A DNA stretch of 7,319 nt. It comes from Promethearchaeota archaeon (GTDB taxonomy: Archaea; Asgardarchaeota; Lokiarchaeia; Sigyniarchaeales; SOKP01). Location: contig DXJM01000125.1 of assembly GCA_019057355.1 (NCBI GenBank), forward strand, positions 1 to 7,319. Direction: 5' to 3'. Under the pieces are notes generated by a model. It saw only the letters and a program-made list of their open reading frames with translations. It was not told the origin of the DNA and searched no databases. Of the stretch, positions 5,345 through 7,319 are shown piece after piece (within the stretch, counting starts at the first letter, position 1; every line of letters begins with the position of its first letter). Both the position numbers and the translations under genes were made by a program.

Positions 5345-6790
5345 GTGACTTTAAAGACACCCGATGAATATTATGAATCTATTCAAAGAGAACTCAATCT
5401 CTATATGTTTGGAGAAAAAATTAAGCAATTTTGGATGCATCCAATCATTTTACCATCGATAAACGCTGTCAAGAAGATTTATGAACTGGCACAAAAAGAA
5501 GAATATAAAGATATCATGACAACAGTGTCCCATTTAACAGGGGAAATTATCAATCGTTTCACTCACATTCATCAGTCCACTGATGATTTAATTAAAAAAG
5601 TGCAAATGCAACGATTATTGGGGCAACATACGGCTTGCTGTTTTCAAAGATGCGTGGGTTTTGATACAGCCAATGCGCTCTATAGCGTTACATTTGAGAT
5701 GGATAAAAAATATGGGACAAATTATCATGAACGGTTTAAGGAGTATTGGATTGAGGTACAAAATCAAGATTTAATGGTTGATGGAGCGATGACCGATCCT
5801 AAGGGAGATAGATCCAAGCGACCTTCTCAACAACATGATCCTGATGTTTTTGTTCATGTTACAGAACAAAATGATGATGGTATTATTATAAGAGGTGCTA
5901 AGATACACCAAACAGGATTTGTTAATTCCCATAGAGCCATTATCATGCCAACATTAGCCCTGAGAGAAGGAGAAGCGCAATATGCGGTATGTTTTGGAGT
6001 AGATACCAATGCCAAGGGGATCACCATAATATATGGTCGACAGTCATGTGATACTCGTAAACTGGAAGAAGGTAAATTAGATGTTGGAAATTATAAATAT
6101 GGTGGTCAAGAAGCTTTTGTTATATTTGATGATGTATTTATTCCCAATAAAAATATTTTTATGAACGGGGAAATCAAGTTTTCAGGTGAGTTAGTTAATC
6201 GATTTGCAGGATTTCACCGACAAAGTTATGGAGGTTGCAAGGTTGGAGTAGGGGATGTAATCATAGGTGCGGCAGCTTTAATCGCCCAATATAATGGTAC
6301 TGATACTGCATCTCATGTTAGAGATAAAATCGTTGAAATGATCCATCTAAATGAAACGCTCTATAGCTCAGGAATTGCATGTAGTGCATTAGGATATCCA
6401 AGAGACGCAGGAAATTATGAAATGGACATGCTCCTTGCAAACGTATGTAAGCAAAATGTAACTCGTTTTCCATATGAAATTGGAAGAATAGCTGAAGATA
6501 TTGCTGGAGGACTTATCTGTACATTACCATCCGAAGCAGATTTCACATCAGAAGAGGTCGGACCCCTCTTGAAAAAGTACCTTACAACTTCTAATGACGT
6601 CTGTCCTGAAGACCGATATAAATTGCTCCGTTTTATAGAATGCATGTCAATGGGGGTGGCTGCTCCCTCTTATAAGACTGAATCCATGCATGGCGCGGGT
6701 TCACCACAAGCACAAAGAATAATGATTTCAAGACAAGCAGATATGGATAAAAAAATCAAATTTATTAAAGAAATATTAGATCTTGAATGA
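5345..6790 (+). CDS. 4-hydroxybutyryl-CoA dehydratase / vinylacetyl-CoA isomerase
   Basis: The enzyme removes water from 4-hydroxybutyryl-CoA through an FAD-ketyl radical mechanism to give crotonyl-CoA and also isomerises vinylacetyl-CoA. It is a soluble homotetramer with FAD and one 4Fe-4S cluster. The 481 residues match the 480-490 usual for the AbfD branch of the HpaB flavoprotein superfamily. All four cluster ligands known from the Clostridium enzyme are seen: C99 and C103 (HTACCFQRC), H291 and C298 (HRQSYGGCK), the last two one residue lower than in the reference. The neighbouring catalytic Tyr (Y295), Lys after the Cys (K299), T190 in AKIHQTGFVNSH and E256 in GGQEAFVIFDD are also present, as is the C-terminal TESMHGAGSPQAQRIMI. 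HpaB hydroxylases lack the cluster ligands, so the dehydratase call is firm. It starts with GTG. Possible roles are aminobutyrate/succinate fermentation or a 4-hydroxybutyrate carbon cycle; no other gene of either lies here. Confidence 0.93.
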   Translation: MTLKTPDEYYESIQRELNLYMFGEKIKQFWMHPIILPSINAVKKIYELAQKEEYKDIMTTVSHLTGEIINRFTHIHQSTDDLIKKVQMQRLLGQHTACCFQRCVGFDTANALYSVTFEMDKKYGTNYHERFKEYWIEVQNQDLMVDGAMTDPKGDRSKRPSQQHDPDVFVHVTEQNDDGIIIRGAKIHQTGFVNSHRAIIMPTLALREGEAQYAVCFGVDTNAKGITIIYGRQSCDTRKLEEGKLDVGNYKYGGQEAFVIFDDVFIPNKNIFMNGEIKFSGELVNRFAGFHRQSYGGCKVGVGDVIIGAAALIAQYNGTDTASHVRDKIVEMIHLNETLYSSGIACSALGYPRDAGNYEMDMLLANVCKQNVTRFPYEIGRIAEDIAGGLICTLPSEADFTSEEVGPLLKKYLTTSNDVCPEDRYKLLRFIECMSMGVAAPSYKTESMHGAGSPQAQRIMISRQADMDKKIKFIKEILDLE

Positions 6791-6817
6791 AAAAATCTCT
6801 TATCTTATTATAAAAAA

Positions 6818-6845
6818 GCAAGGTATAATATTTGCATTCTTTTTT
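6818..6845 (+). terminator. Possible terminator after the dehydratase gene
   Basis: A short GCAA/TTGC stem (6818-6821 with 6832-6835) is followed by TTCTTTTTT (6838-6845), 28 nt past the stop codon. The T-run is the stronger part of the signal. Confidence 0.4.
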
Positions 6846-6900
6846 CAATAAATATTTTAGGAGTAATTAATTTCCTTTTGCATAATAAAACAATAATTTC

Positions 6901-6904
6901 GTGA
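6901..6904 (+). promoter_or_regulatory. Ribosome binding site of the zinc-ribbon gene (GTGA)
   Basis: GTGA lies 6 nt before GTG 6911. It resembles the sites before the SCP2-like and dehydratase genes and supports a GTG start placing Met-Ala-Arg-Cys at the N-terminus. The GTG at 6901 itself is out of frame. Confidence 0.4.
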
Positions 6905-6910
6905 ATTTAA

Positions 6911-7141
6911 GTGGCAAGATGTCCAGAATGTGCCGGAAAAATGACATTTAATTCAATGATTAAACAAATGGTATGTAATTCATGCGGATTATCATTAAGT
7001 CGACATGATCTTGACATGTATTGGAATAAAATTAGAAATGAAAATAGTGACAATTCCGATGAATTACAGAGAAAAAAAAATCGGCGAAAAGAATGGTTAG
7101 ATTGGTATTCTTCATCAAAAAATGATAAGGACTACTATTAA
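6911..7141 (+). CDS. Small zinc-ribbon protein with basic, Trp/Tyr-rich tail
   Basis: The 76-residue protein begins MARCPECAGKMTFNSMIKQM and has C4, C7, C22 and C25 in two CxxC knuckles (CPEC and CNSC-G), a classical zinc ribbon as in TFIIB/TFS-like or ribosomal factors. A helix with alternating charge follows (SRHDLDMYWNKIRNE), then a spacer and the strongly basic ELQRKKNRRKEWLDWYSSSK tail. The arrangement suggests a nucleic-acid- or ribosome-binding protein, but the zinc ribbon alone does not define a partner, and I do not recognise a named gene. It has its own ribosome-binding site and lies 120 nt after the dehydratase, so it is probably independently expressed or weakly read through. A run of nine A in the tail region is a place where sequencing errors could hide. 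Confidence 0.8.
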   Translation: MARCPECAGKMTFNSMIKQMVCNSCGLSLSRHDLDMYWNKIRNENSDNSDELQRKKNRRKEWLDWYSSSKNDKDYY

Positions 7142-7171
7142 AATAACTTGTTGTAAAAAAACAAGATTATT
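7142..7171 (+). terminator. Hairpin directly after the zinc-ribbon stop codon
   Basis: AATAACTTGTT (7142-7152) pairs with AACAAG-A-TTATT (7160-7171) as an 11-bp stem with one bulged A (7166) and a 7-nt A-rich loop. It begins at the stop codon. Only a scattered pyrimidine stretch follows, so it may be a terminator or an mRNA 3' stabiliser. Confidence 0.4.
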
Positions 7172-7319
7172 ATAGTTCAATTTCTTCTATTAACCGATAA
7201 ATTATATGATTATCATGTTTAACATTTCGGTTTTATTGTAAAAATAGTAAACTCTTTAATCTCCCTTTAAGGTATCCCATAACTTTTTAAATGACTAATT
7301 TATAATATCATCATTAAAA
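7172..7319. other. Gene-free AT-rich tail
   Basis: All six frames are broken by stops within about 20 codons. No RNA gene, promoter of note or repeat is apparent. Confidence 0.5.

Noticed and set aside
6415..6645. Minus-strand frame of 76 codons
   Set aside because: It is antisense to the dehydratase, with no independent support.
7172..7319. Tail-end peptides such as one ending RLIEEIEL on the minus strand
   Set aside because: The frame is only about 20 codons between stops, with no start or family match.

Overview
The window reads as AT-rich archaeal DNA, most likely from a Lokiarchaeia-type Asgard archaeon recovered from a metagenome. That placement is inferred. It rests on the combination of a tungsten-type aldehyde ferredoxin oxidoreductase (AOR), an SCP2-like protein, a 4-hydroxybutyryl-CoA dehydratase, an IFT52-like domain protein and a small zinc-ribbon protein. 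TATA-box-like promoter sequences and GTGA(T) Shine-Dalgarno elements that pair with the archaeal 16S tail add support. No rRNA marker is present to prove it.

Layout from left to right. Bases 2-247 (+) hold the remnant of a GYD-domain gene. Its conserved, GC-richer part stops at about base 150, where an AT-rich flank begins. Next, on the minus strand, is a full-length AOR (198-2036). It shares a short divergent promoter region with an SCP2-like lipid/acyl-CoA-binding protein (+, 2178-2642). Convergent to that is purA, adenylosuccinate synthetase (-, 2711-4048). purA is complete in every conserved block but carries a 30-nt insertion (3974-4003) exactly inside its catalytic GDEGKGK loop. The insertion keeps the reading frame, contains a TGA stop and folds as a hairpin. 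Divergent from purA is a 322-residue protein (+, 4265-5233) that looks like the GIFT domain of ciliary IFT52 followed by a coiled coil. Two more plus-strand genes follow: a 4-hydroxybutyryl-CoA dehydratase with all its 4Fe-4S and catalytic residues (5345-6790), and a 76-residue zinc-ribbon protein (6911-7141). The last 178 bases have no gene; they hold one good hairpin.

The genes look like single transcription units rather than one operon: strands alternate, gaps are 70-220 nt, and most genes have their own TATA-like element. A loose metabolic theme can be drawn (AOR interconverts aldehydes and acids with ferredoxin, the dehydratase works on C4 acyl-CoAs, and SCP2 proteins bind lipids or acyl-CoAs), but no pathway partners lie next to them. 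The most unusual item is the purA insertion. It is a recent lesion, an assembly error, or something removed or bypassed during expression.
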